Shown piece by piece: positions 50,288 to 59,680 of a DNA stretch of 64,000 bases (position 1 is the first letter of the stretch; each line of letters opens with the position of its first letter). Location of the stretch: assembly GCA_018242585.1 (NCBI GenBank), contig JAFEBQ010000032.1, positions 1 to 64,000 on the forward strand, read 5' to 3'. This DNA is from Planctomycetota bacterium (GTDB lineage: Bacteria; Planctomycetota; Planctomycetia; Pirellulales; PNKZ01). The position numbers and the translations under genes are program-made. The notes below the pieces were generated by a model. The model was not told the origin of the DNA. It saw nothing but the letters and a program-made list of their open reading frames with translations, and ran no database searches.

Positions 50288-50329
50288 GGACATTGGTGCT
50301 TGGTCATTAGCACGTCGTCTGCACCGCGG

Positions 50330-51967
50330 TTACTTAGGCGCGGCGGCTAGCCAGTTCGGCAACTTGCCCGCTGGCGGCATCTCGATGACCGTCGCGGTCT
50401 TCACGTCGGCGTGAGCCAGCATCTCGTTCAACGCCGCGGCGGGTGGCCGCGCGTCGAGGTTCAGCACGCCGATCGCCTGGCCGCCGGGAGCGCCGCTGTC
50501 GCGGCCGACGACCATCTGGCCGATGTTCACCTTGTGCTGGCCAAAGATCGTGCCCACGCGGCCGATGATGCCCGGCACGTCGCGATGGGTGAAGATCAGC
50601 ATCACACCGTCCAGGAAGGCGTCCAGCCGGTGCTCGTCGAACTGGACCAGCCGCGGCATGTTCTGGCCAAACAACGTGGCCGCGGCCTTGTAAGTCTTGG
50701 CCTCGGTCACCAACTCGGCTTGAATCACCGAGCTGAAGGCTCCCATGTCGGCGCGTGATTCCTCGACCAACTCGATGCCCCGCTCGCGGAGCAGGACTTC
50801 GGCGTTGACGATGTTCACCCCTTCTTCCAGCGCGTTTTCCAGCAACCCGACCGCGACACAGGCGGTGATCAGCTTGGTTTCCTTGCTGGCCACTTCGCCG
50901 CGATAGGTCAAGCGACACGCCTTGGCCGGCGACTTGTCCACCTGGGCCAACAGCAGACCCAGGCGATAGCCCAGGTCCAGGTAATCGCGCAGGGCGGCCA
51001 GCTTCTTGGCGTCAACGGCCGCCATGTTCACGGCGTGGCGAATCGCGCCCGTGCCGAGGAAGTCGACCAACAGGTGCGCCCCTTCGATGGCAACCTGTGT
51101 CTGTGCCTCTTCGGTGCTCGCGCCCAGGTGAGGCGTACATAGCACGCCGGGCATGCCGAACAACGGGCTCGTCTTGCACGGCTCGGTCGTAAACACGTCG
51201 AGCGCCACACCCGCCAGGCGTCCGCTCTTCAGGCCCGCCACGAGGGCTTCTTCGTCGTAGATGCCGCCGCGGGCGCAGTTGATCAGCCGCACCCCCTGCT
51301 TGACGATGTCGAGTTCCTTGTGGCTGATCAGGTTCTTGGTCTCGGGCGTCAGCGGCGTGTGAACCGTCAGATAATCGACGTGCGGCAGCATTTCGACGAC
51401 CTTGCTGAACATTTCAATGCCCAGTTCCTTGCCGCGCTCGCTGCTGACGAACGGGTCATAGGCCAGCACGCGCATCTCGAGCGCCTTGGCCCGCAAGGCG
51501 ACCGCCATGCCGATGCGTCCCAGGCCGACGATGCCGATCGTCTTGTCGGCAAGCTGGGTTCCCATGTACTTGTTCCGGTCCCAGCGTCCTTCGATCAGGC
51601 TCTGGTAGGCCGGGGCGATGTTCCGCGACAGGGCCAGCATCATGGCCACGGTGTGCTCGGCCGTGCTCAGGGTGTTGCCGGCCGGGGTGTTCATCACCAC
51701 GATGCCCAGTCGCGTGGCGGCGTCCTTGTCGATGTTGTCGGTGCCGACGCCGGCGCGGACGATGGCCTTGAGCCGCTTGTTGCCGGCCAGGGCGTCGGCC
51801 GTAATCTTCACGCCGCTGCGGCAGATGGCGCCGTCGAACTCGGCCAGAGCGGTTCGCAGGGCGTCCCCCGCCAGACCAGTTCGCACCTCGTACGACATGC
51901 CAGGGGCCGCCGCCAGAATATCGAGTCCTTCTTGAGCTAACGTGTCGAGAACAATCACGCGGGGCAT
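50330..51967 (-). CDS. serA: D-3-phosphoglycerate dehydrogenase
   Basis: A 545-residue long-form SerA, first step of serine synthesis (3-phosphoglycerate to phosphohydroxypyruvate). The NAD loop GLGRIG is at about 148-153. Catalytic residues are in NCARGGIYDEEAL (Arg), PLTPETK and CTPHLGAST (His). A beta-sandwich ASB domain and a C-terminal ACT domain (IFTHRDVPGIIGRVGTIFGQHKVNIGQM) follow, which should give serine feedback. It is convergent with the HEAT gene. Confidence 0.95.
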   Translation of the reverse strand: MPRVIVLDTLAQEGLDILAAAPGMSYEVRTGLAGDALRTALAEFDGAICRSGVKITADALAGNKRLKAIVRAGVGTDNIDKDAATRLGIVVMNTPAGNTLSTAEHTVAMMLALSRNIAPAYQSLIEGRWDRNKYMGTQLADKTIGIVGLGRIGMAVALRAKALEMRVLAYDPFVSSERGKELGIEMFSKVVEMLPHVDYLTVHTPLTPETKNLISHKELDIVKQGVRLINCARGGIYDEEALVAGLKSGRLAGVALDVFTTEPCKTSPLFGMPGVLCTPHLGASTEEAQTQVAIEGAHLLVDFLGTGAIRHAVNMAAVDAKKLAALRDYLDLGYRLGLLLAQVDKSPAKACRLTYRGEVASKETKLITACVAVGLLENALEEGVNIVNAEVLLRERGIELVEESRADMGAFSSVIQAELVTEAKTYKAAATLFGQNMPRLVQFDEHRLDAFLDGVMLIFTHRDVPGIIGRVGTIFGQHKVNIGQMVVGRDSGAPGGQAIGVLNLDARPPAAALNEMLAHADVKTATVIEMPPAGKLPNWLAAAPK

Positions 51968-52137
51968 AGCTGTGCCTGAATAAGGGTGGAAGCGGCCGAA
52001 CGGTCGTGGCGTCTAATGGCCAACGACCTTGCCAAATAAGGGAAAATGGCAAGATAAGAATTACCCGCCAGAGGGTCAAGCCACCGGAGACTTCGCCCCC
52101 TGCCTGAATCGCCCAGTTTGGCAGCGGTGAGGGAGGG

Positions 52138-52935
52138 TTAGCGGATGATCGGCGACGTGGTCGGGCCGGGGGCGCTCGACGCCGGCATGGTCACATAGCG
52201 CGTGCCCGGAGCGGCCGTCGGCAGGCCGGTCGGTTGGACTAGCGATTGCAGCGCGGCGATGCGGGACTGAACCTGGGGCGAGTTTTCACCGCTGACCACG
52301 GCGCGCTGGTAGTTGGCCAAGGCCTGGGTCGCGTTGCCGGTCTGTTCGTTCAATTGGCCCAGCGCGACCAGCGCGCGGCTGTCATAGGGGCTGGCCGCCA
52401 GGGCTTCGAGCAGTTGCTCGCGCGCCTGGGTCGTGTTGCCGAACTCTTGCGACAAGCGCGCGAGTTCGATTTTGGGGTCGGCCGAGCTGGGATTCTTTTG
52501 CGCCCAGCCTTCGAGCAAGCGGAAGGCTTCTTCATTTCGCTGCTCTTCGGACAGCAGCACCGCCAACGCCCGGTGGCAATCGCGATGGTTCGGATTGCGA
52601 TCGAGGCACAAGTTGTACGTGTCTTCGGCCATCTTCCAATTGGCCGGCTGATTGGTCAGCTTGGCCAACCGGTGATAGGTCGACGCCAGATTGTAGTAGC
52701 CGTCGGCGTCGCCGGGGTTGGTGGCGATGGCTTGTTCAAAGTTGGCAATGGCCGCCTGGTATTGGCCAGTTTGAAACTGCCGCACGCCGTCGGCGTTTTG
52801 CCGATGCGCGACAACGCCGCAGCCCGAGGCACAAAGCAGCGCTACGAATAACAGCACGGCGCCGTGGCGCGCCGTCGAGGGGCGCCGCACCGCAACCGGC
52901 GTCAGAATCAAATGCCTGAACCGCGCGCAAGGCAT
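52138..52935 (-). CDS. TPR lipoprotein
   Basis: A 265-residue exported protein. A hydrophobic helix with a likely lipobox ending at Cys39 (LLCASGC) is followed by about five TPR units, e.g. GVRQFQTGQYQAAIANFEQAI and ALVALGQLNEQTGNATQALANYQRAV. Anchoring in the outer or cytoplasmic membrane and a scaffold role are inferred. The end is Ala/Pro-rich and low in complexity. Confidence 0.8.
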   Translation of the reverse strand: MPCARFRHLILTPVAVRRPSTARHGAVLLFVALLCASGCGVVAHRQNADGVRQFQTGQYQAAIANFEQAIATNPGDADGYYNLASTYHRLAKLTNQPANWKMAEDTYNLCLDRNPNHRDCHRALAVLLSEEQRNEEAFRLLEGWAQKNPSSADPKIELARLSQEFGNTTQAREQLLEALAASPYDSRALVALGQLNEQTGNATQALANYQRAVVSGENSPQVQSRIAALQSLVQPTGLPTAAPGTRYVTMPASSAPGPTTSPIIR

Positions 52936-53151
52936 GGTCAGAGGTCCTGTGGTATCCCGGGAATATCGCCAGACTGGGGGCGAGAGGATACCGACGCGAA
53001 GCGCCGGCGAGAAGGCCAGTTGGAAGAAGAGGGGCTAGGGGTTAGGGACGAGGGGCTAGCAGCACGAAACTGAGTCGCTGCGCGCATGTGGCGATCCCTT
53101 TGCGTGGTATTTCTTACAACTGACCACGGACCACTGACAACTGACCAAAGG

Positions 53152-55197
53152 CTAGCGTGGCGGTTCCAGCGTGACGTACAGCGTTACTTCTTTCCCTTCG
53201 CGGCGGACGACTACGGGAACCTTGTCACCGGCTTTGTACTTGCGCAGGGCGCTGTCGAAGTCTTCCAGGTTGCCGATCTTGCTGTCACCGAGCTTGATGA
53301 TCGAATCGCCCCCTTTCAGACCACCCTTCTCGGCTGGCCCGCCCGGCGTGACCCCCTCAAGCGTGTAGCCCGGCTCCTCCGACGCGAAGCTCGGCCGGCT
53401 GCCAAAGTAGGGGCGATCGCCGCCGCCCCCCATGCCGCTCTTCGACGCTTTGACCTCGACGTACGTGGGGCGCGCGTCGGCTTCGGCCAGGGCGACCGCT
53501 ACCTCGGTGACAAAGTCGGCGACACGGCGCATGCCCTGGGCGTTGATCTTGTCGATGTCGTCGCTGGGGCGGTGATAGTCCTTGTGCGTGCCGGTAAAGA
53601 AGTGCATCACCGGAATCTTCTTGCCGTAGAACGAGGAGTGATCGCTGGGGCCAAAGCCGCCCGACTGGCGCGTGATCTTGAACCCGGCCGTTTCATTCAG
53701 TCGGTCCACGATGGGCCCGAATTCGGTTCCCGTGTCGGCCCCTTGCACGATCAGCTTGTCGTCGACCATTCGGCCGACCATGTCCATATTCAGCATGGCG
53801 ACCGTCTGGTCCAACGGGAAGATCGGGTTGGCACAGTACTTCGCGCTGCCGATCAGGCCCCGCTCTTCGCCGGTGAAGGCGATGAACACGACCCGCCGGG
53901 GCAAGGGCTTGCCGCGCGCGGCCAGTTGCCGAGCCACTTCGATCAGCGTCGACGTGCCCGAGGCATTGTCGTCGGCGCCGTTGTGGACTTCCTTTTCGCC
54001 CGGCGCCAAGCTCCCTTCGCCACCCATGCCCAAGTGGTCATAGTGGGCGCCAATGACGATCGTCTCGTCAGCCTTCGGCCCCGAGCCGGGCAACACGCCG
54101 ATCACGTTCTTGACCGTGGCCTGGGTGCGTGTGACCGAAATCTCACCCTTGGCGCGCCAGCCGGGGAGTTCGCGGCTCGCGGGCTTCGGCCCTTTGTCGA
54201 TCTCGCGTTCGAGCGTGGCCAAGTCGGTCTTCAAAGCCGCGCGGACAATCGGATCGATCGCCGCGCGCCGGCAAAAGACCACGGGAATGCGGCCCGTGTC
54301 GCCGCCGCCGGCGCCGCGGAACCCGAGCAGCGGATCGTACTCATGCTTCAGCTTGGCGGCCTGATCGTCCAGGTTCTTGAGCCATTCGGCGTTGACTTGC
54401 TTTTGCACCCACTCGCGGTGCGCTTCAATCTGTTCGAGCGTTGGGTTCTTGAGCTGCGCGAACTCCTGCTGTGCTTCGACCAACTCGTCCAACGGCTTGC
54501 GCCACAGCTTGAGCCGCTGGGCCACACGTTCTTCGATCTCGTACTCGTCGGTTACAAAGATCACCGCCGCCGCGCCATGCTCGTAGGCGTTGGATAGCTT
54601 CCGCGAGAATGGGGCGTATTGCGAGTGGGACGTGCCGTTGAATTCGCTGTGCGGGTTGTTCTGTTGCGGCTCGTGCCGCAGGACGATCACGACCTTGCCT
54701 TCGACGTTCAGGCCGGCATAGTCGTCGTATTTCAGATCCTTGGCCGTGATGCCATAGCCGACAAATACCAGCGGCGCGTCGATCTTGCCCGAGCCGCCGA
54801 TGCTAAGTGGTGTGAAGTTCTCGCCCAAGGTCAGCGTCGCCGTCTCGGTCTTTTCATCAACACCGACGCGGGCAAAGCTCAAGGTGTTCGTCTGGCCCAA
54901 CTCGGTGCCAACCGTCATCGAGAACTCTTGGAACGGCTTGCCCTCGACGACATTGGTCTTGAGGCCGGCCGCGGCGAATTGCTCGGCGACGTACTCGGCC
55001 GCCTGATCGATGCCCGGCGTGCCGACGCCGCGGCCGCCCAACTCGTCGCTGGCCAGATGGCGCACCCCGTCGAGCACGCGCGTTTCGACCGCCGAGTTCG
55101 AGAACCGATTCTCTTCGGCCGCGCTCAACCATGCGACGCAGGGCGCCAGAACCAAAGCCGCCAGCGCGGCAAACCAGCGAGGGCGAGACCGTGACAT
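53152..55197 (-). CDS. M28 family aminopeptidase with PA and PDZ domains
   Basis: A 681-residue exported peptidase. Signal peptide at about 1-26, a PA-like insertion (about 95-250) and a M28 zinc peptidase domain with GAHYDHLG, NGADDNASG, FTGEERGL and MLNMDMVGR, then a C-terminal PDZ domain (GLKGGDSIIKLGDSKIGNLEDF). Metal ligands in the first, second, third and last of these fit the family. It would cut free N-termini of peptides outside the cytoplasm. The ATG at 55197 was chosen; an in-frame start at 55281 lacks a signal peptide. Confidence 0.9.
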   Translation of the reverse strand: MSRSRPRWFAALAALVLAPCVAWLSAAEENRFSNSAVETRVLDGVRHLASDELGGRGVGTPGIDQAAEYVAEQFAAAGLKTNVVEGKPFQEFSMTVGTELGQTNTLSFARVGVDEKTETATLTLGENFTPLSIGGSGKIDAPLVFVGYGITAKDLKYDDYAGLNVEGKVVIVLRHEPQQNNPHSEFNGTSHSQYAPFSRKLSNAYEHGAAAVIFVTDEYEIEERVAQRLKLWRKPLDELVEAQQEFAQLKNPTLEQIEAHREWVQKQVNAEWLKNLDDQAAKLKHEYDPLLGFRGAGGGDTGRIPVVFCRRAAIDPIVRAALKTDLATLEREIDKGPKPASRELPGWRAKGEISVTRTQATVKNVIGVLPGSGPKADETIVIGAHYDHLGMGGEGSLAPGEKEVHNGADDNASGTSTLIEVARQLAARGKPLPRRVVFIAFTGEERGLIGSAKYCANPIFPLDQTVAMLNMDMVGRMVDDKLIVQGADTGTEFGPIVDRLNETAGFKITRQSGGFGPSDHSSFYGKKIPVMHFFTGTHKDYHRPSDDIDKINAQGMRRVADFVTEVAVALAEADARPTYVEVKASKSGMGGGGDRPYFGSRPSFASEEPGYTLEGVTPGGPAEKGGLKGGDSIIKLGDSKIGNLEDFDSALRKYKAGDKVPVVVRREGKEVTLYVTLEPPR

Positions 55198-55561
55198 CGT
55201 GAGTTCTCGATTCGTCAAAGAGGATTCTCCTGCCGGCATGCTAGCGCCCGGGGCCGCTGTCTTCGCTCGCGGCGCAATCAACGACCGGATCGACGATTGG
55301 CCAAGTCAAATGGCAAAAACACTGTCGAGCGGTAAAGCTGAAGGGAAACCAGGGCGGGCGCGGGGGCAGGCGGTCATCGCCCGGCGGCGAGACTCCCTGA
55401 ATTGTCAGCGGCGTTCCCTACCCGGTCAAGCTTGAATCTGGCTTTGACCGCCGGGGCCGGCGTCGGTATTCTTCGCCTCCCGCCCGAGACTTCCTCCCCT
55501 ACGCTGCACGCACCTCGCGATTACGCGCCCCCCGCCTGTGCGTGCCACTGGAGCCAACCCG

Positions 55562-55936
55562 ATGGACGCTCGCCACTCGGTCCTGGTTGTCGACGCCGCT
55601 GATACCGGCGCGGTTCTTTGCACGGCGTTGGCCAAGCGCGGCTGGCGCACCTTGTGCGCCACATCGAGCGCCGAGGCGTTGGCCCTGGCCGAGCGTCACG
55701 CGCCCGGGTGCATTGTCGTCGATCTGGAAAGCGCCGACCTGCACCACGATCGGGTCAATTGCGAGCAGTTGGCCCGGTCGAGCGAGCGACCGTTGGTCTT
55801 ATTGGGCAATCTGCGGCAAGCTGCGCGTCTAGCCGCGACACGCGGCGCCGAGTTCGTGGCCAAACCCTATCACTATGCCCCGCTGATTCGTAAAATCGAA
55901 GCGTTGCTGGCGGCGCGGACGTCGAACGCGGCATAG
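55562..55936 (+). CDS. Receiver-domain protein (degenerate)
   Basis: A 124-residue stand-alone receiver domain. The phosphate-acceptor Asp54 (VVDLES) and the Lys101 (VAKPY) are conserved. The N-terminal acidic pair is only partly kept (VVDAADTG) and the conserved Thr/Ser after beta-4 is missing (LLGN), so phosphorylation chemistry may be altered. It lies 45 bases before a histidine kinase gene and is likely its partner. Confidence 0.75.
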   Translation: MDARHSVLVVDAADTGAVLCTALAKRGWRTLCATSSAEALALAERHAPGCIVVDLESADLHHDRVNCEQLARSSERPLVLLGNLRQAARLAATRGAEFVAKPYHYAPLIRKIEALLAARTSNAA

Positions 55937-55981
55937 CGTTTTGATCGTCGCGCGGCCAGCCGTTTCGCTCACTATCGAATC

Positions 55982-57733
55982 GTGCGCGGAGTCGCAAGCG
56001 TGCCATCGCTGTTTGTATTTCGAGGCCATGACCAGGGCTTGCGCTTCGAGCTCGACGCTCCGAGCACCACCATCGGCCGCGACAGCGACAACTCGCTGCA
56101 GTTGCACGACCACGAAGTCTCGCGCCGGCATGCGATCATCAGCAACGCCGACGGCGTCTGTACCGTGACCGATCAGCGCAGCTCGAACGGCACGTTCATC
56201 AACGGCCGCCAAATCACGGCGCAAGAGCTGCGCACCGGCGACGAAGTGCAGATGGGTGGCACGCTGATGCTGTTCACCGGGGCCACGGTCGAGCCCCCTG
56301 GCGCCGCCAACACCAACGTCGACATCGTCCCCTCGGCGGCCCAAGACGACCGCTCGCGCATCGTCCGCTCGATTGCGCCCGAGGAACAGAGCCCGCTGTT
56401 CAATCTCGGTGCCGACGCCGCCGGAAGTCCCTGGCTGGCGCGAGCGCGCAGCAATTTGCAGATCATGTACCGGACGGCTCTGGCCGTCAGTCACACGCTC
56501 GACATCGATCAACTGCTCGACCGGATCATGCAGTTGATCTTTGAATGGGTGGAAGCCGACCGGGGCGTGATCATGCTGGTCGATCCCGAGACCCGGCAGC
56601 TTGCGCCGCGCGTGCGTCACAACCGGCCGGGTGTCAAAATCGACGAGCGGATGGCAATCAGCCGGACGATTCTCGACCACGTCATGCAGACGCGCGAAGG
56701 GGTGCTGACCAGTGACGCCCAGGACGACGCCCGCTGGAAGGCGGCGCAAAGCGTGGTGCGGTTCGGCGTGCGCGAAGCGATTTGCGTCCCCATGCAAGGG
56801 CGCTACGAAACCGTCGGCGCGATCTACATCGACACGTCGTCGTCGGTGCAGCAACTGATGAGCCAGGGTGGCTCGCGATTCTCGGACGAGCACCTGAAAC
56901 TGATGGTGGCCATCGCTCACCAGGCGGCCTTGGCCGTCGAGGATACGCACTACTACTCGGCCATGCTCCAGGCCGAACGACTGGCCGCTATGGGGCAGAC
57001 GATCGCCACTCTGTCGCATCACATCAAGAACATTTTGCAAGGCATCCGCGGCGGCAGCTACCTGATCAAGGAAGGGCTGTCCAACAACAATCAAGAAATG
57101 CTACGACGGGGCTGGGAGTTCGTCGAGAAAAACCAGGAGCGGATCTCGAGCCTGGTAATGGACATGTTGACGTTCAGCAAGGAGCGAGAGCCGGAGCTGA
57201 TCGTTGGCGATTTGAACCGCACGGTTGGCGAAGTGGTCGAGTTGGCGCAGAACCGGGCGGGCGAACGCTCGGTCGAGTGTACCTTCACGCCGGCGGCCGA
57301 TGTGCCGCAGTTCACGTTCGATCCCGAGGGGGTTCATCGCGCGGTGCTGAACATCGTCAGCAACGCCATCGACGCCTGTGACCCGGCCACGTGCGAAAAG
57401 CCCGACCATGCCGGGCACGTGAAGGTCAGCACCCAGTACGACGCCAGTGCGCACATCGCTCGGGTGATCATCGAAGACAACGGCGTGGGCATCCCGGCCG
57501 AGGACGTCGACAACATCTTCACGTTGTTCACGTCGTCGAAGGGCTCGCGCGGGACGGGACTGGGCCTGCCCGTCAGTCAGAAGATCATGCGCGAACACGG
57601 CGGGCGGATTTACGTCGAGAGTGCCGAGGACCAAGGGAGCCGGTTCGTCTGCGAGTTGCCGTGCCAGGTCGCCAGCCCTCTGCACCCGACCGAGTTGATG
57701 CCAGTCGACGACCCGCACGAGAAGACGTTGTAG
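55982..57733 (+). CDS. FHA-GAF sensor histidine kinase
   Basis: A 583-residue kinase with an unusual sensor. Residues 8-98 are an FHA domain (GRDSDNSLQL, SRRHAII, SSNGTFING), which binds phospho-threonine. About 165-330 is a GAF domain. The dimerisation/H-box is LSHHIKNILQGIRGGS (about 345) and the ATPase has NIVSNAIDA (N-box), DNGVGIP (G1) and GTGLGLP (G2). The start used is GTG at 55982; GTG at 56000 is equally possible. It is likely paired with the receiver gene upstream. Phospho-threonine input from a Ser/Thr kinase would link two signalling types. Confidence 0.9.
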   Translation: MRGVASVPSLFVFRGHDQGLRFELDAPSTTIGRDSDNSLQLHDHEVSRRHAIISNADGVCTVTDQRSSNGTFINGRQITAQELRTGDEVQMGGTLMLFTGATVEPPGAANTNVDIVPSAAQDDRSRIVRSIAPEEQSPLFNLGADAAGSPWLARARSNLQIMYRTALAVSHTLDIDQLLDRIMQLIFEWVEADRGVIMLVDPETRQLAPRVRHNRPGVKIDERMAISRTILDHVMQTREGVLTSDAQDDARWKAAQSVVRFGVREAICVPMQGRYETVGAIYIDTSSSVQQLMSQGGSRFSDEHLKLMVAIAHQAALAVEDTHYYSAMLQAERLAAMGQTIATLSHHIKNILQGIRGGSYLIKEGLSNNNQEMLRRGWEFVEKNQERISSLVMDMLTFSKEREPELIVGDLNRTVGEVVELAQNRAGERSVECTFTPAADVPQFTFDPEGVHRAVLNIVSNAIDACDPATCEKPDHAGHVKVSTQYDASAHIARVIIEDNGVGIPAEDVDNIFTLFTSSKGSRGTGLGLPVSQKIMREHGGRIYVESAEDQGSRFVCELPCQVASPLHPTELMPVDDPHEKTL

Positions 57734-57819
57734 CACGGAATGAATCGTTCCGCTATTTGCCAAGGATGTAACGGAAGTCGCTTAGCTTCTTCCGGTTCTC
57801 GTGTTGATTAGCGTGGCCG

Positions 57820-58029
57820 ATGACCGATAATTCAGGTATGAGCACGACCACGGAACGACAAGCCGATCATGAGGAAGCCGACCGAGCTCGCGCCGAGAAG
57901 CGTCCGGTCGCTGCTGAAGCGGCCAAGCGGATTCATGACCGCGCCGAGAGAATCCGCGAGCGGCTCTACAAAGAGCACGGCTTGCTGAACGTTGCTGTCG
58001 AACTCGTCCGCGAAACACGCGACGAATGA
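57820..58029 (+). CDS. Putative antitoxin of a PIN-type toxin pair
   Basis: A 69-residue, strongly charged, helical protein (EADRARAEKRPVAAEAAKRI, RERLYKEHG). Its stop overlaps the start of the PIN-domain toxin by 4 bases (ATGA), the usual layout of VapB-VapC pairs. A clear ribbon-helix-helix or AbrB motif is not visible, so the antitoxin assignment rests mostly on context. A start at 57838 is also possible. Confidence 0.6.
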   Translation: MTDNSGMSTTTERQADHEEADRARAEKRPVAAEAAKRIHDRAERIRERLYKEHGLLNVAVELVRETRDE

Positions 58030-58445
58030 GATACGTCATCGATTCGTCCGTGGGCCTCAAAACGGTCTTGCCAGAGGTCGATTCTCCGCACGCGATTGCA
58101 TTGTGCGATGGATTCCGGCAGGGCATCCATGAGTTGATCGCTCCTGACGTGTTCGCCGTAGAGGCTGCTCACGCGCTGGCAAAGGCGGAACGCAAACGAT
58201 TGCTGATCGTTGGAGAGGCTTCCGTACTCTTCGATGATCTGATCCTGCCTGATCTGCACCCCTCGCTTCCGCTTGCCGCTCGGGCTTTGGAGATTGCCTC
58301 TCACGCCAGGATCGGCGTCTACGACTGTCTCTATGTTGCGCTCGCCGAACGAGAACAAACCGAATTAGTGACGGCCGATCACCGGCTCATTCGGGCATTG
58401 CGGCAAGACTTTCCATTCATCGTGGACTTGGCGTCGTTGCCGTAG
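58026..58445 (+). CDS. PIN-domain toxin (VapC-like)
   Basis: A 139-residue PIN nuclease. Acidic residues are seen in YVIDSSVGLK (Asp6), LIAPDVFAVEAAHAL (Glu in the second motif), RIGVYDCLYVALAE (Asp) and LVTADHRLIRAL (Asp), the four-acid pattern of ribonuclease PIN toxins. It probably cuts RNA such as tRNA. The gene overlaps the upstream small charged protein, forming a toxin-antitoxin pair. Confidence 0.88.
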   Translation: MRYVIDSSVGLKTVLPEVDSPHAIALCDGFRQGIHELIAPDVFAVEAAHALAKAERKRLLIVGEASVLFDDLILPDLHPSLPLAARALEIASHARIGVYDCLYVALAEREQTELVTADHRLIRALRQDFPFIVDLASLP

Positions 58446-58531
58446 GGCAACGCCAAACGAGCGTGATGGCGCACTGGGCATCGATCAGACTGCCAGCGCC
58501 GCAAAGCAGTGCGTCACGCTAGCACCGCATG

Positions 58532-59191
58532 CTACGCCCCATCGCCGACCCAGGGGTTCGTCCGCCGCTCGACGCCAACCGTGGTCGCTGGCCCGTGACC
58601 GGGATACACGATCGTGTCGTCGGGCAGCGTGAACAGATGCTGGCGAATGCCGGCTGCTAGCAACTCGCCATCGCCGCCGGGAAAGTCCGAGCGTCCCACG
58701 CCGCCCGCAAACAGCGTATCGCCAGCAAATACCACCGGCGGTTCTTCCGTCCGCAAGATGAACACCACATGCCCCGAGGAATGCCCCGGGATCTCTCGCA
58801 CTTCGAGCGTAAAGCCTGCCCACTCGACGACTTGACCACCATCAACCAGCACGTCGGCCGCGGCGCTAACGAACGAAAAGCCGAAGCTGCTCGACAGATT
58901 CAACCCGGCGTCCGTCAGCTTGGGCGCGTCGCCGCGACCGATCACCACGGGGCACTCGGGCCAAAGCTGCTTCACGCCGGCATTGCCAGCAAAGTGATCG
59001 ACGTGCCCATGCGTGTTCAAGATGGCGGCCGGCCTCAGTCGCCGCTGCTCCAGGTAATCGACAATGCTGTCCACGTCGAAGCCCGGATCGATCACCAGAC
59101 AATCATCACGCTCGCGGCGGTGAACGAGGTAAGTGTTTTCCCCAAAGGGGGGAGAGACAATCATTTTCAGCAGAAAACTCAGCTCAGGCAT
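58532..59191 (-). CDS. Glyoxalase-II-like metallo-beta-lactamase-fold hydrolase
   Basis: A 219-residue enzyme of the GloB group. The motif THGHVDH is at 60-66 (His61, His63, Asp65, His66), GHSSGHVVF supplies another His, and FAGDTLFAGGVGRSDF and YPGHGPAT complete the metal site. It would hydrolyse thioesters such as lactoylglutathione or related persulfides. An in-frame upstream start at 59347 adds 52 unconserved residues. Confidence 0.9.
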   Translation of the reverse strand: MPELSFLLKMIVSPPFGENTYLVHRRERDDCLVIDPGFDVDSIVDYLEQRRLRPAAILNTHGHVDHFAGNAGVKQLWPECPVVIGRGDAPKLTDAGLNLSSSFGFSFVSAAADVLVDGGQVVEWAGFTLEVREIPGHSSGHVVFILRTEEPPVVFAGDTLFAGGVGRSDFPGGDGELLAAGIRQHLFTLPDDTIVYPGHGPATTVGVERRTNPWVGDGA

Positions 59192-59680
59192 AAACTGCTC
59201 TCGGGCGGTGGGATGGTTTTGGGTTAAACTACGCGGGCAGTTATGCCTGTGCTGTCGCCAGCGCCTGAACAGCGCACGGATGGGCGGCATTGCATGTGGC
59301 ACATTGTAAATTGGTGATTCCATTGTGGCGATACTTACCAATGCCACGGACGGCCGAGAGCAGTTTCTTTGCGCAACTTGTCAATGTTGATGCCCGCTAA
59401 CCCCCAGTGATCGTCCGCCGCGCGAACCGTCGTCGCGGACGCCACTTCCGCCGAAATCAGCCCCACGTTTTCGGTGCGATACCAAGCCGGGCAAGACCGC
59501 AACAGGGAAGTTGCACGAATCAAATCTGGCGCTCGCCACTCCGCTCGTTTGTATTCGGCATGGACGTTGCAATACAACACGCTGCCTAAACCACTGTTGC
59601 GAAGAAAAACTGTCAAGTTCCGCGCCTGTGTCTTGAACCTGCTCGACGCTCGCGCTGCTTGATCCCCGAGGAGCTTTGTA
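59192..59680. other. Gene-free stretch
   Basis: 489 bases upstream of the DUF1571 gene. Open frames here are not gene-like (no ribosome site, no family). Promoters of the two divergent genes are expected; none was recognised with confidence. Confidence 0.4.
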
